DNA from: an uncultured Clostridia bacterium
Lineage (GTDB): Bacteria > Bacillota > Clostridia > Christensenellales > CAG-917
DNA length: 64,000 nt
Assembly: GCA_947589475.1 (NCBI GenBank)
Contig: CANQBO010000004.1
Location: 1 to 64,000 of the forward strand
Reading direction: 5' to 3'
Shown: in pieces, positions 18,583-27,766 of the stretch
How the letters are laid out: every line of letters starts with the position of its first letter
Position numbering within the stretch: the first letter of the stretch is position 1
The notes under the pieces: generated by a model
What the model was told of the DNA's origin: nothing
Databases searched by the model: none
What the model saw: the letters and a program-made list of their open reading frames with translations, nothing else
Made by a program: the position numbers and the translations under genes

Positions 18583-19464
18583 TCACTTGAAAAAATTGTT
18601 CAGTGCGGTTTCAAAATCCTCGGGATGGGAGGCGCGGGAGAGGGGCGAGAAGCAAGCGGCGAGGGCGTCTGCCGCGATATCGAGAGAGAAGCAATGTTTG
18701 AGCATATGGGGAAGGGCGAGGACGAGGCAGGAAGAACAGACGACGGGCGAGTAGAGCGCGAGCGCGCTGTCGCCGAAGTATGCCTCGAAGCCGTCGTCGT
18801 CCGCGGCGGACCACGCTATATCTGCGAAAAGTCGGGATCCCAAAAGCAGATAGTCGTCGAGACATATCTTTTCGCCGTCCAAAAGAAGGGTGCGCGAAAT
18901 TTTATCGAAATTTTGCAAAAAGTCGCATATGTCGCACATTTTGAGGGGCACCGAGGGATAATCCTCGTTGATGTCGGACGTTATTTTGCGCCACAAAAGA
19001 GAGGTTGCAAGCCGTCCGCCTCTGTCAAGCAATATGACGCCTTTGTCCTTTTGCATTGCAAACTCGTAGGCGACTCGTGCGACGCGCTCTATCTCAAGTT
19101 CCGAAAAATATTCCACATCGTAGGCGGCGCGCCCGAAAGTTGCGTTTTCTTCATATCCGCTCCTGTCGCCGTAAATGCCCGACGTCGCGTTTGTCACAAG
19201 TTCTATTTCTCCCGCTCGCAGGGAAGTATGCAGTCCCAGCTCCTTTTGAAGCGCCGCCGCCATGCCGCTCTCTTTTGCGTCCGCGCCCACGAGCACCGCA
19301 CCCGCGCTCTTCGCGGCGGACACGGCGCCGAGTTTGCCGCATATGGCGGGCAACGCCTCAAGTTTGAGGGGAATGTCAAAGCGCGCTTTCAGTTTGTCGA
19401 TGGCGAGTCGGGTGAGCTTGAGCGCGGGATCCCCGTCCATGAAAAACGCAACTATTTTATTCAT
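18583..19464 (-). CDS. Divergent LeuB/Icd-like protein without catalytic residues
   Basis: A 293-residue protein whose middle matches beta-decarboxylating dehydrogenases such as 3-isopropylmalate dehydrogenase: SGIYGDRSGYEE, YDVEYFSELEIERVARVAYE, and RLATSLLWRKITSDINEDYP are close to the LeuB segments GGIYFG, DTEVY...EIERIARIAFE and ILWREIVNEIATEYPDVE. The catalytic positions are changed. The SIDKAN lysine becomes LLDRGG, the RELTGG arginine becomes TNATSG, and the IDNATM and FGDILSD aspartates are lost. It is also about 65 residues shorter than usual. The most likely reading is a pseudoenzyme or a repurposed fold. ATG 19464 has AAAGGAG 7 nt upstream. It overlaps the end of the ClC gene by 8 nt, so translation is coupled. 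Confidence 0.7.
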   Translation of the reverse strand: MNKIVAFFMDGDPALKLTRLAIDKLKARFDIPLKLEALPAICGKLGAVSAAKSAGAVLVGADAKESGMAAALQKELGLHTSLRAGEIELVTNATSGIYGDRSGYEENATFGRAAYDVEYFSELEIERVARVAYEFAMQKDKGVILLDRGGRLATSLLWRKITSDINEDYPSVPLKMCDICDFLQNFDKISRTLLLDGEKICLDDYLLLGSRLFADIAWSAADDDGFEAYFGDSALALYSPVVCSSCLVLALPHMLKHCFSLDIAADALAACFSPLSRASHPEDFETALNNFFK

Positions 19465-21247
19465 CGTTGTCTCCTTTGTCCGATGGCGCGCCGACATCTT
19501 CGGCATGGTCTGCTGAAGGCGCGGAGTCTATTTCGTTCTCTGCGTCGTCTGCCATAGACAAAACCGTTTCCATAAACTTTGTCGGCTCATTCTCCGCGTT
19601 TGCCGAGATCGCTTTGCGCAATCGACGAGGGAAATGCAGTTTGCCGAGATGGTCAAACGGGCTTACGATCTCCTCGACGTGCGCGTCGAAGTCCTCGGGG
19701 TCATCCACTTCCGCGCACAGCGTGAGCTTGTCGCCTACGTGCAGGACGGTTTCGGTTTCGGGCACGACGTTTTCGTTGCCTCTCTCCAGCAATTTGAAGG
19801 TCGTGCCTTCTTGCCAAAGCAGGTCGCCCAGCTGTTTGCCCGCGGCGAGGGACGCTTCGCCTATGCGCGCGGTATATTCGTGCAAGCCTCTCTTCAAACC
19901 GTGTCCGAAACGCTCCTCCATATCCTCGAGCAGGAAGTCATAGAGCGGCTTGACGGAGAATATTTCGCTCAGCATATAGCCTATAAACACGCCCAGCACG
20001 ACGGGCAGGAGCAGGGTGGACTGCCACGTGAATTCCACAACGAAGATCAACGCGGTGAGCGGAGCCTTGACCGTCGCGGCGAATATCGTCGCCATACATA
20101 TGAGCACGATGTAGTCCGTAAACGCCGCGTCCATGCCCATGAGGACGAGAAGGCGTGACATCAACGCGCCGACAAGCGCGCCCAAAGATATTATAGGCAC
20201 GAATATGCCGCCCGGTACGCCCGCGCCTATGCCGAGCACGAGGCTCACCAGCCTTAGGACGATTATGATGACGAGCGTCGCCGCTATGGGTGTGCCGAAT
20301 ACAAGACCCAGCGACATCTGTCCTTCGCCGCCGTTTGTGGCGAGCATATTGATGAGCGAGTGCCCGCCGCCCGTCGCGTACACCGTGACAAGTCCCGCCG
20401 CGCCCGCAAAGAGGAAGGGAATGAGATATCTGACGGCGCCTTTGAGCGCGGTGATCTTCATCATGCGTTTTCTGCCGAATTTGACAAGATAGAACAAAAG
20501 CACGCCGACAAGTCCGCTGACAAGCGCGGCAAGCGCGACGTACAAATAGCCAATCGCGGGCATCTGCACAAGTTTGAAACCTATAAGCTCGCTCTCTATC
20601 TCCAGCCCGAGCGCAAGGTGCAACAGGTTGCGCGTTATCACCGCGGATATGACCGCGGAAAATGAGCATATGAGTATGGACGGCGTAAAGCGACGATGCG
20701 CCTCTTCAAGCGCGAACACTATGCCCGTGAGAGGCGCGTTTGCCGCGACTGCCACGCCCGCGCACGCTCCGCCCGTAATCTGATAGCGTCGCTCCATATC
20801 CGTACTGCCAAACGGCCTGCTTACGGCGTCGCCGCACATGCCGCCTATGAACATGCTCGGACCCTCAGCGCCCGCGCTTAGCCCCATAAATATGCTGATA
20901 AGGCTCGCCGCCGCCATAGCGGGGAGCATTTGATACCACTTCATCTTGAGAAGCCCGCGGGTCACGCCCTCCGTCTGCGGAACTCCGTTGGAGCCGAGCA
21001 TGGGCAGAAAACGATTGAGCGTGCCCACCATAAACGCGCCTACCGCCAGCACCAAAAAAAGCAGAGGCACAAACGCGGGACGCGCCTGCACGCTCTCGTA
21101 GATGTTGTAGGAATGCTCGGACAGCACCTCCGTCGCCAGCGCGAAAAACGTGACGACCACGCCCACCGTCAGCCCCGTAAGTATGCCGACCAGCATGACC
21201 GTGACGCTCTTCCTGTACATGTTTTGAAGTATCTGCCTTTTTGTCAT
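19457..21247 (-). CDS. ClC-family chloride channel or H+/Cl- antiporter
   Basis: An integral membrane ClC protein followed by a TrkA-C-like cytoplasmic domain. Anion-path motifs are present: GSNGVPQTEG (the GSGIP region) near residue 87, GAEGPSMFIGG (GxEGP, with the gating glutamate) near 125, and GVPGGIFVPI (GxFxP) near 345. ALEEAHRRF keeps the glutamate position associated with proton coupling. The C-terminal ~130 residues (GKQLGDLLWQEGTTFKLLER through LHVGDKLTLCAEVDDPEDF) look like a ligand-binding RCK/TrkA-C domain, so transport may be regulated by a bound ligand. Start at 21247 (MTKRQILQ) is preferred over 21265 on family grounds, though neither has a strong ribosome binding site. It is the first gene of an operon with the LeuB-like protein. 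Confidence 0.9.
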   Translation of the reverse strand: MTKRQILQNMYRKSVTVMLVGILTGLTVGVVVTFFALATEVLSEHSYNIYESVQARPAFVPLLFLVLAVGAFMVGTLNRFLPMLGSNGVPQTEGVTRGLLKMKWYQMLPAMAAASLISIFMGLSAGAEGPSMFIGGMCGDAVSRPFGSTDMERRYQITGGACAGVAVAANAPLTGIVFALEEAHRRFTPSILICSFSAVISAVITRNLLHLALGLEIESELIGFKLVQMPAIGYLYVALAALVSGLVGVLLFYLVKFGRKRMMKITALKGAVRYLIPFLFAGAAGLVTVYATGGGHSLINMLATNGGEGQMSLGLVFGTPIAATLVIIIVLRLVSLVLGIGAGVPGGIFVPIISLGALVGALMSRLLVLMGMDAAFTDYIVLICMATIFAATVKAPLTALIFVVEFTWQSTLLLPVVLGVFIGYMLSEIFSVKPLYDFLLEDMEERFGHGLKRGLHEYTARIGEASLAAGKQLGDLLWQEGTTFKLLERGNENVVPETETVLHVGDKLTLCAEVDDPEDFDAHVEEIVSPFDHLGKLHFPRRLRKAISANAENEPTKFMETVLSMADDAENEIDSAPSADHAEDVGAPSDKGDNDE

Positions 21248-21401
21248 ATGCCCCGCCAAAACCAAATTATATCCAAATTATAATACGCCTATTGCGAAAA
21301 AGCAAGTTGATAGGGGAAGGACAAGAACATACACAATGCAAAAACCAGACGGGATAATCAAGCAAATCGCAAAATGCGGCGGTGCCAAATCGTCAAGGTT
21401 G

Positions 21402-21430
21402 TTGACTATGCGCGGGCAGGGTGCTATAAT
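21402..21430 (+). promoter_or_regulatory. Near-consensus sigma-A promoter of the LRR gene leader
   Basis: TTGACT (21402-21407), 17-bp spacer, TATAAT (21425-21430). Predicted transcription start near 21437, exactly at the first stem of the leader. Confidence 0.85.
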
Positions 21431-21435
21431 GACAC

Positions 21436-21602
21436 TGCCACAACTTTATAATTTACTACTTTTCTGCACTTACTATTGGGTAACAAGTGCATTTCTTGGT
21501 ATGCGGAAAGTAGTAGCATATTAAGGTTGTGGCAAATCGGCAAGAGTGCACTTGTTATATTTGACTGCTTCGTGAATGTGCGCCCTTGTCGGGCGCATTT
21601 TT
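21436..21602 (+). promoter_or_regulatory. Leader RNA with alternative folds and terminator (riboswitch-like)
   Basis: The predicted transcript starts with a long hairpin: TGCCACAAC 21436-21444 with GTTGTGGCA 21526-21534 (9 bp), TACTACTTT 21454-21462 with AAAGTAGTA 21507-21515 (9 bp), and TGCACTT 21465-21471 with AAGTGCA 21485-21491 (7 bp). A competing 11-bp helix is possible: TAACAAGTGCA 21481-21491 with TGCACTTGTTA 21547-21557, which excludes the last stem. An intrinsic terminator follows at 21579-21602. This arrangement fits a leader that controls readthrough into the LRR gene. Alternatively it is an independent ~165-nt small RNA. I recognise no known riboswitch class. Confidence 0.6.
21579..21602 (+). 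terminator. Intrinsic terminator in the leader
   Basis: TGCGCCC, loop TTGTC, GGGCGCA, then TTTTT. It lies 40 nt upstream of the LRR start codon. A second small hairpin CGGGC-GCAA-GCCCG (about 21615-21628) sits directly before the AAAGGAG ribosome binding site. Confidence 0.85.
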
Positions 21603-21641
21603 CGTATATCAAAACGGGCGCAAGCCCGAAAGGAGTAAAAC

Positions 21642-24600
21642 ATGAAACGTAAAGGCAAAATATTTATAGCCCTGCTTGCGGTGGCGCTTCTGCTGTGTAT
21701 CGCGGCAGTCACGCTTGCCGCATGCGATCCGAAAGAGCAATCGATTGTGGGTCATACAGGCAGATATTACGAGTATAATGGCGGCATCAAAGCCCCGAAT
21801 CTGTGGGTAGATATTCAAGCCGACGGGTGGGTCGATGACGCAGGGCTGAGAGGTACATACAAACTCAGCGGGAGCGCCATATCCCTATATTGTGATGGAG
21901 AACTTCTGTTTGAAGGCACTCTTGAAAACGGAGTGTTGACAATTTATATCTTAGGCGTTCCCACAAAGTACTATAAGGACGGCTTTGGCCCGTCAAGCGG
22001 GTCTCAAACGCCGACTACCCCCGACGAAAAGCCGGAAGAGAAACCGGAAAACACCAAATGTACCGTGACATATCATGCAAACGGCGGGATATTTTCGGGA
22101 GATAACGAGATTTACAGCATCACGGTGAATAAAAATTCCAAACTGACCGCGCCCACGTCCCCGACTCGCCTCAATCACACATTTTTCGGTTGGTCGAAAA
22201 AGTCAAACAGTTCGGACCTATGGAATTTTGATACAGACACTGTCGAGAGCGACCTCGACCTGTATGCCGTATGGCAACAGCGTTCCGCCGTCATATTCAG
22301 CGTTGAAGGCGCAAGCATAGACGGGACGGACATCTTCATGCTTGTTGACAGAAACACCACTCAAGTGTCTTTGTCAAATATGATAGTATGTAGCAACGAT
22401 AGCACGTGGGAGCTTTACTATGACAGCCTCGGACAGACAAAGATACCCACAAAGATAGCCGCAAGCAAAAACGGGCATCTCAATGACGGCGCAAATGATT
22501 TTTGGATCGTCGTCACATCAAAAGATAATGTCCAAACAAATGTATATCAGCTCACCGTGTATCGCAGTTATGCCGTCCCTGTCAATTATATGGACGGACT
22601 TTCGCTTTTGAAAGCGGAAACGGCATATACGGGATATGAATATTCTTTGCGTTATACTCCGAATATAAAAGGCTACAAATTTAATGGGTGGAAGATAGAT
22701 GGCGAAACAGCGACCACTGTCACGCCATGGGGCGCCGTAAATGTGGATGTGGACAAAACGGCAAATAAATATCAAGTAAATTTCAATGAAAACGGCGGCA
22801 CTTTGTCAAGCGGCGATAAAGCCCCTGTGACAGTAACTTATGATGACGAATTCGACTTTCCCATCCCGTCTCGCACGGGTTATTCCTTCAAAGGTTGGGA
22901 GTATGATGGCAAGCTTTTGTCCGATTTGGGCGGCAATTCGCTCACGGGTTGGGACATCGCTCAGTCTGTCACCGTAAAGGCGAAGTGGGAAGCAAATCAA
23001 TACAAAGTGACAATAAAGTCCGACAACGTCGAAATGGGCACAGTTTCTGATGAGGGCGACCATGAGTGGGACTATGACTCCACCCATACCCTCACAGCCA
23101 ACACAAATGAGGGGTGCACTTTCATGGGTTGGTATGATAATGACAAATTGCTTTCGCGTGAGCTGAATTATCAAATAACCGTGAGCACTACAAATCCGAC
23201 TTACACCGCGAAGTGGTATAAAATTCAAATTGCCCCCGAAGATAAAAGTCAAGGCATCACAGTGGAATTAAACAACACATACATAGTAGGACAAGAAGTT
23301 TATATTGAAGCAACACCATATCTCGGTTATGATTTTGCAGGTTGGTATGTTGATGGCAAAAACCTGTCTCAAGAAGAAGAATATATTTATATAATGCCTG
23401 AAAATGAAACAAAGGTCATTGCAAAATTCAGCGTTGTACCCGAAATGGCAAATTATACTTTTACATCATCTATGACAGAATGCAATATTACAGGAATTGT
23501 TGATACATCTGTTGAAGAGATCATCATACCCGACTATGTGACAGGAGTCTATTCATATGCATTTGATGAGTGTGACAATGTTACATCAGCCACTATACCT
23601 GCAATCGCGACGGAAGCCTTGCCTAAAAACAACTTGACCACAGTAACTATTACGAGTGGAGAAATTCACAAGAGGGCATTCTTTTATTGCACAAGTTTGC
23701 AGACGGTGACAATAGGCGAAGGCGTTACGAGTATAAGCACTGATGCATTCCATTATTGCACAGGTTTGACCGAGATTACTATATCCGACAGCGTGACCAG
23801 CATAGACTATCGGGCATTCTATGGTTGCACAGGTTTGACCGAGATTACTATTCCCGACAGCGTGACAGGCATAGATGATGATGCATTCGAAGGTTGCTAC
23901 AAGTTGGTTCATATACGCAATTTGAGTGGAGTTCAAATTTTATCTCCTGCTTGGATTGGAGAAGTTTTGACTACAAAGGACGCTGAATTTCAAAATAAAC
24001 TTGAACGAGACGACAACGGCATTTGGACTTATACTGTCGGCGATACTGTTTATGCAATAAGATATGACGGTGAAAGCACCGATTTGGATCTTCCTCTCAA
24101 CGAATCAATCGATGCGATTTATCTGTATGCGTTTTATAACTCTCGTCTTACATCTGTCATAATTCCCGACGGTGTGACAAGCATAGGTGATTATGCATTC
24201 GAGGGTTGCACAAGCTTGACCGAGATAACAATTCCCGACGGTGTGACAAGCATAGGTGATTATGCATTCGAGGGTTGCACAAGCTTGACCGAGATAACAA
24301 TTCCCGACGGTGTGACAAGCATAGGTTATTATGCATTCGCTAGTTGCACAGGTTTACAAACCGCAAATTGGAATGCTACAAATTGCAAAGTACGCGACTA
24401 TAGATATTCAATTTTCGCAGGGGATACACAGCTTACAACAGTAAATATAGGAGATAAAGTCCAAACTATTCCTTATTGGACATTCTGTGATTGCACGAGT
24501 TTGAAGACAGTCACAATAGGAAAAAGTGTGACAAGCATAGGCATTGGAGCATTTTCAGATTGCACATCACTTGAAACAGTCAATTGGAATGCTACAAATT

Positions 24601-26348
24601 GTACATCCGCAGGACATTCTCCTTATGCCATTTTTAATGGTTGTATTATACTTAATGCGGTAAATATAGAAAATGACGTTCAAACAATTCCCGGTTATGC
24701 CTTCTACGGTTGCACAGGCTTGACTGAGATAACAATTCCCGACAGCGTGACAAGCATAGGCGGTAGTGCATTCTCCAATTGCACAGGCTTGCAGACAGTC
24801 ACTATTGGCGACGGTGTGACAAGCATAGGCGGTAGTGCATTCTCCAATTGCACAGGCTTGCAGACAGTCACTATTGGCGACGGTGTGACAAGCATAGGCG
24901 GTAGTGCATTCTATAATTGCACAGGCTTGACTGAGATTACTATCCCCGACAGCGTGACAAGCATAGGCAAATATGCACTCTACGGTTGCACAGGCTTGAG
25001 TGAGATATCGATCCCCGACAGCGTGACAAGCATAGGCGAGTCTGCATTCTCCGGGTGCAAAGGCTTACAGACTGTCAATTGGAATGCAACAAATTGTACA
25101 GAGGTGGGTTCTGATTCCCATTATATTTTCTATGGTTGCACTCAACTCACAACAGTAAAGATAGGTGATAACGTACAAACAATTCCCGATTATGCATTCT
25201 ACGGTTGCACAGGCTTGACTGAGATTACTATCCCCGACAGCGTGACAAGCATAGGTTATTATGCATTCTACGGTTGCACAGGCTTGCAGACAGTGACAAT
25301 AGACGAAGGTGTGCAAAGCATAGGTTATAATGCATTCGAAGGTTGCACAGGCATAAAAGTTGCTACTATGCCAGCTTTGGCAATAGGCTATATCCCAAAC
25401 AAATATAGTCTAACCACTGTTAATATTACAAAAGGCGATATAGGCGGTAGTGCATTCTCCAATTGCGCAGGCTTGCAGACAGTCGCTATTGGCGACGGTG
25501 TGACAAGCATAGGCAAGTCTGCATTCTATAATTGCACAGGCTTGACTGAGATTACTATCCCCGACAGCGTGACAAGCATAGGCGGTAGTGCATTCTCCAA
25601 TTGCACAGGCTTGCAGACAGTCAATTGGAATGCAATAAATTGCACATATAATGGAAGTGAATATTATGTATTTACAGGTTGTAATAAACTTACGACGATA
25701 AACTTCGATGATAACGTACAAACAATTCCTGCTTCTATATTCTCTAAGTGTACAAACATAACTAGAGTAAATTATCTCGGAACTCTCAAAGGTTGGTGTG
25801 AGATAGAGTTAGGCAACGCATCATCAAATCCTTTGTATGTTGCAAACGCTACCAAAGTAGGAAAGGCAAAATTGTATCTAAAAAATGTCGAGGTAACAGG
25901 CAATGTGAATATTCCATTGGGAACAACAAAAATAGGCGATCATGCATTCTATGGACTTACAGGCTTAACCTCTGTTACTATTCCTGACAGCGTGGAAAGC
26001 ATAGGCGGTAGTGCATTCTCCAATTGCGCAGGCTTGCAGACAGTCACTATTGGCGACGGTGTGACAAGCATAGGCAAGTCTGCATTCTATAATTGCACAG
26101 GCTTGAAAGATATATATTATGCGGGAGATAAAACGCCGTGGGAAAATATCGAGAAAGGCGAGCGTTGGGACCAATACTGGGTTCAGTTAGATTATTATAG
26201 TGGTTCATACTATACCATCAATTATCAACTCCACTACAATTCCACGGGGCCCGAGGATGAGAGCTCGGCAAGCGAAGCGGCGGCGGTGATTTTACAAAAT
26301 GCGGTCGTGGATGTGGACGCTCCCAAAGAGTGGGCAAAAGAAAACTGA
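21642..26348 (+). CDS. BspA-type leucine-rich-repeat lipoprotein
   Basis: A 1568-residue surface protein. The signal peptide ends in lipobox LAAC (about residue 29), so it should be a lipoprotein. Around residues 140-580 are Listeria-Bacteroides (InlB B / Flg_new) repeats, with cores such as YHANGGIFSGDNE, NENGGTLSSGDKA and FKGWEYDGKL. From about 620 to 1500 lies a long array of 23-residue LRR_5 repeats of the form LTEITIPDSVTSIGxxAFxG-CTG. Some units are identical at DNA level (69-bp copies at 24162, 24231 and 24300), which points to recent expansion. Such proteins act as adhesins or surface scaffolds. No sortase signal or transmembrane tail is seen. Expression appears controlled by the leader upstream. 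Base composition is lower in GC than its neighbours. Confidence 0.92.
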   Translation: MKRKGKIFIALLAVALLLCIAAVTLAACDPKEQSIVGHTGRYYEYNGGIKAPNLWVDIQADGWVDDAGLRGTYKLSGSAISLYCDGELLFEGTLENGVLTIYILGVPTKYYKDGFGPSSGSQTPTTPDEKPEEKPENTKCTVTYHANGGIFSGDNEIYSITVNKNSKLTAPTSPTRLNHTFFGWSKKSNSSDLWNFDTDTVESDLDLYAVWQQRSAVIFSVEGASIDGTDIFMLVDRNTTQVSLSNMIVCSNDSTWELYYDSLGQTKIPTKIAASKNGHLNDGANDFWIVVTSKDNVQTNVYQLTVYRSYAVPVNYMDGLSLLKAETAYTGYEYSLRYTPNIKGYKFNGWKIDGETATTVTPWGAVNVDVDKTANKYQVNFNENGGTLSSGDKAPVTVTYDDEFDFPIPSRTGYSFKGWEYDGKLLSDLGGNSLTGWDIAQSVTVKAKWEANQYKVTIKSDNVEMGTVSDEGDHEWDYDSTHTLTANTNEGCTFMGWYDNDKLLSRELNYQITVSTTNPTYTAKWYKIQIAPEDKSQGITVELNNTYIVGQEVYIEATPYLGYDFAGWYVDGKNLSQEEEYIYIMPENETKVIAKFSVVPEMANYTFTSSMTECNITGIVDTSVEEIIIPDYVTGVYSYAFDECDNVTSATIPAIATEALPKNNLTTVTITSGEIHKRAFFYCTSLQTVTIGEGVTSISTDAFHYCTGLTEITISDSVTSIDYRAFYGCTGLTEITIPDSVTGIDDDAFEGCYKLVHIRNLSGVQILSPAWIGEVLTTKDAEFQNKLERDDNGIWTYTVGDTVYAIRYDGESTDLDLPLNESIDAIYLYAFYNSRLTSVIIPDGVTSIGDYAFEGCTSLTEITIPDGVTSIGDYAFEGCTSLTEITIPDGVTSIGYYAFASCTGLQTANWNATNCKVRDYRYSIFAGDTQLTTVNIGDKVQTIPYWTFCDCTSLKTVTIGKSVTSIGIGAFSDCTSLETVNWNATNCTSAGHSPYAIFNGCIILNAVNIENDVQTIPGYAFYGCTGLTEITIPDSVTSIGGSAFSNCTGLQTVTIGDGVTSIGGSAFSNCTGLQTVTIGDGVTSIGGSAFYNCTGLTEITIPDSVTSIGKYALYGCTGLSEISIPDSVTSIGESAFSGCKGLQTVNWNATNCTEVGSDSHYIFYGCTQLTTVKIGDNVQTIPDYAFYGCTGLTEITIPDSVTSIGYYAFYGCTGLQTVTIDEGVQSIGYNAFEGCTGIKVATMPALAIGYIPNKYSLTTVNITKGDIGGSAFSNCAGLQTVAIGDGVTSIGKSAFYNCTGLTEITIPDSVTSIGGSAFSNCTGLQTVNWNAINCTYNGSEYYVFTGCNKLTTINFDDNVQTIPASIFSKCTNITRVNYLGTLKGWCEIELGNASSNPLYVANATKVGKAKLYLKNVEVTGNVNIPLGTTKIGDHAFYGLTGLTSVTIPDSVESIGGSAFSNCAGLQTVTIGDGVTSIGKSAFYNCTGLKDIYYAGDKTPWENIEKGERWDQYWVQLDYYSGSYYTINYQLHYNSTGPEDESSASEAAAVILQNAVVDVDAPKEWAKEN
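23700..26110 (+). repeat. 69-bp LRR-coding repeats inside the surface protein
   Basis: Units of 69 bp (23 codons) recur with the core ATTCCCGACGGTGTGACAAG or ATCCCCGACAGCGTGACAAG. Copies at 24162-24230 and 24231-24299 are identical, and the third, from 24300, diverges after about 26 bp. Blocks around 24745-24960 and 25440-25625 are also near-identical. Gain or loss of units by recombination is likely. Confidence 0.85.
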
Positions 26349-26393
26349 CAAAAGATAGACAAATGATTTGAAAAACTAACGCTAAAATCACAA

Positions 26394-26426
26394 GGCGTCG
26401 CTCGGTTGGGCGGCGCCGCGGTTTTT
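26394..26426 (+). terminator. Intrinsic terminator of the LRR gene
   Basis: GGCGTCGCTC, loop GGTT, GGGCGGCGCC, then GCGG and TTTTTT. It lies 46 nt after the stop. Confidence 0.75.
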
Positions 26427-26477
26427 TATGATGGGAGTTGGCGACATTTTGCAGTCGAATTTTGGGAAAAGTAGGCG

Positions 26478-27458
26478 TCAGTCGTTTTGATACATTTTGA
26501 GGGTTTCTTTGAGTTTGGAGATTATTTTGTTGCGGAGGGAGGCGGGGGAGAGGACTTCGACGTTGGTGTTGTACTGAAGCGCCCAGTAGATCATAGCCTG
26601 TTCGCTTGCGCGCACGCGCACGGTGATGGAGTCGCCCTCCTGTTTGGTCACGGTGAAGCCGTCGCCGAACCAGTCCGTCAAGTCCTTGACGAAGTTTTTG
26701 TCGCACTTTAGAGTCGCGCGGACGGGCTTGTCGCTGAACATATAGGGCAAGCAGGTGGTGAGGTCGTGATAGTTCAAGCCGTGCTCGAAGCCCGCGTTGT
26801 CCGTGACGGGGACGGCGTCGGCGGGCAAGATTTCGGGGCGAGTGATCCTGTCTATCCTCAGATAGCTTATCTTTCCGCCCTTATTCTCGTTGCGGAAAAC
26901 CACATAATAGCGTTGATTGTTGAGTAGCATGCCATATGGCGAGCCGACATACCGCTCCTTAAAGAGCAACTTTTTGTCCGTGCCCACGGTGTTGTAGTCA
27001 AAGGCTATTTGTTTGCCGCCGTCTATCGCCTCGCCGATTATGTCGATGTTCAAAAAGAAATCTTTGTTTTCAAACTTGCCCCAATCGTTGACGGAGTGCA
27101 CGTGCTTGATGTGCTCGCCCACGTCGGGACCGCCCAGCGCGATGAGCTTGTCGATAAGATCGGAAGAGTAGCGCGTCCCTATATATTTGGAGCCTTGCAC
27201 GCTGTCTATGAGCCAGCGTATCTCGTACTCTTCAAGCGCGGGTTCGTCCTGTATGAGATACACCCCGCGCCGCCTCTCGGACAGCGGATAAAAATCTCTC
27301 AGGCGGGAGATGTTGCGCCCGACCGCCTTGCGCTCGCACACCACGCCGTATTCGTCGTACAGCAGGTCGATGATGCGCTGTTGCGTGAGCGGCTCGTCAT
27401 AGGACGAGTACTTTTTCAAAATGTTGTAGATTTGGATGAGCAGAGTTTTTGTCGCCAT
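26478..27458 (-). CDS. WYL-domain transcriptional regulator
   Basis: A 326-residue DeoR/YafY-type regulator. Residues 1-65 are an HTH domain (LIQIYNILKKYSSYDEPLTQ, LLYDEYGVVCERKAVGRNIS). Residues about 130-240 form the WYL domain, which senses ligands such as nucleic acid ends or small molecules (IAFDYNTVG, YGMLLNNQRYYVVFRNENKG, YLRIDRI). A C-terminal WCX-like extension (about 245-326) follows. The start MATKTLL at 27458 has a GAGG site; the frame is open further upstream but without a site. No neighbouring defence or nucleotide-second-messenger gene is evident, so its target is unknown. Confidence 0.88.
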   Translation of the reverse strand: MATKTLLIQIYNILKKYSSYDEPLTQQRIIDLLYDEYGVVCERKAVGRNISRLRDFYPLSERRRGVYLIQDEPALEEYEIRWLIDSVQGSKYIGTRYSSDLIDKLIALGGPDVGEHIKHVHSVNDWGKFENKDFFLNIDIIGEAIDGGKQIAFDYNTVGTDKKLLFKERYVGSPYGMLLNNQRYYVVFRNENKGGKISYLRIDRITRPEILPADAVPVTDNAGFEHGLNYHDLTTCLPYMFSDKPVRATLKCDKNFVKDLTDWFGDGFTVTKQEGDSITVRVRASEQAMIYWALQYNTNVEVLSPASLRNKIISKLKETLKMYQND

Positions 27459-27636
27459 ATTCGCCTCGCTTTGGGACGCCTCACGCCCCTTGTCTTGAAA
27501 TGAGCATATCAAATATGATGTCCCACTTACGGTACATATTATAGGCTATGATGTTGTCATAGGCAATACCTCAAACCGAATTTGCCGACGCAAATTTCTG
27601 AGGGGCGCAAATATAATCATAGCGGAGGTCCGAACT

Positions 27637-27699
27637 ATGTTGGTTTTGGCGGCAGGCGCGGCGGTCATCTTGTTTTTAATATCCGTTTTTAAACACTAA
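27637..27699 (+). CDS. Possible 20-residue membrane peptide
   Basis: ATG 27637 is 8 nt after GCGGAGG and opens a 20-codon frame ending at TAA 27697-27699. The peptide MLVLAAGAAVILFLISVFKH is one hydrophobic segment with a basic tail. TATAAT at 27612-27617 could serve as a -10 element. A terminator-type hairpin starts 12 nt after the stop. The size and shape fit small membrane peptides such as type I toxins or KdpF-like subunits, but there is no homology evidence and no antitoxin RNA was identified. Confidence 0.4.
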   Translation: MLVLAAGAAVILFLISVFKH

Positions 27700-27710
27700 T
27701 GAAAAAGCAC

Positions 27711-27743
27711 GACCCCTTATGAGAAAGCATACTCTAAGGGGTC
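27711..27743 (-). terminator. Intrinsic terminator, mainly for the aminotransferase
   Basis: GACCCCTTA with TAAGGGGTC (9 bp, extendable). On the minus strand the hairpin is followed by a CTTTTTC tract. Confidence 0.7.
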
Positions 27744-27766
27744 ATGCAAATGTTTCGATCTGTTTT

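Noticed and set aside
18583-19464. DegV-like fatty-acid-binding protein
   Set aside because: First impression from size and fold-like pattern; the EIERVARVAYE and LLWRKI segments clearly place it with LeuB/Icd proteins.
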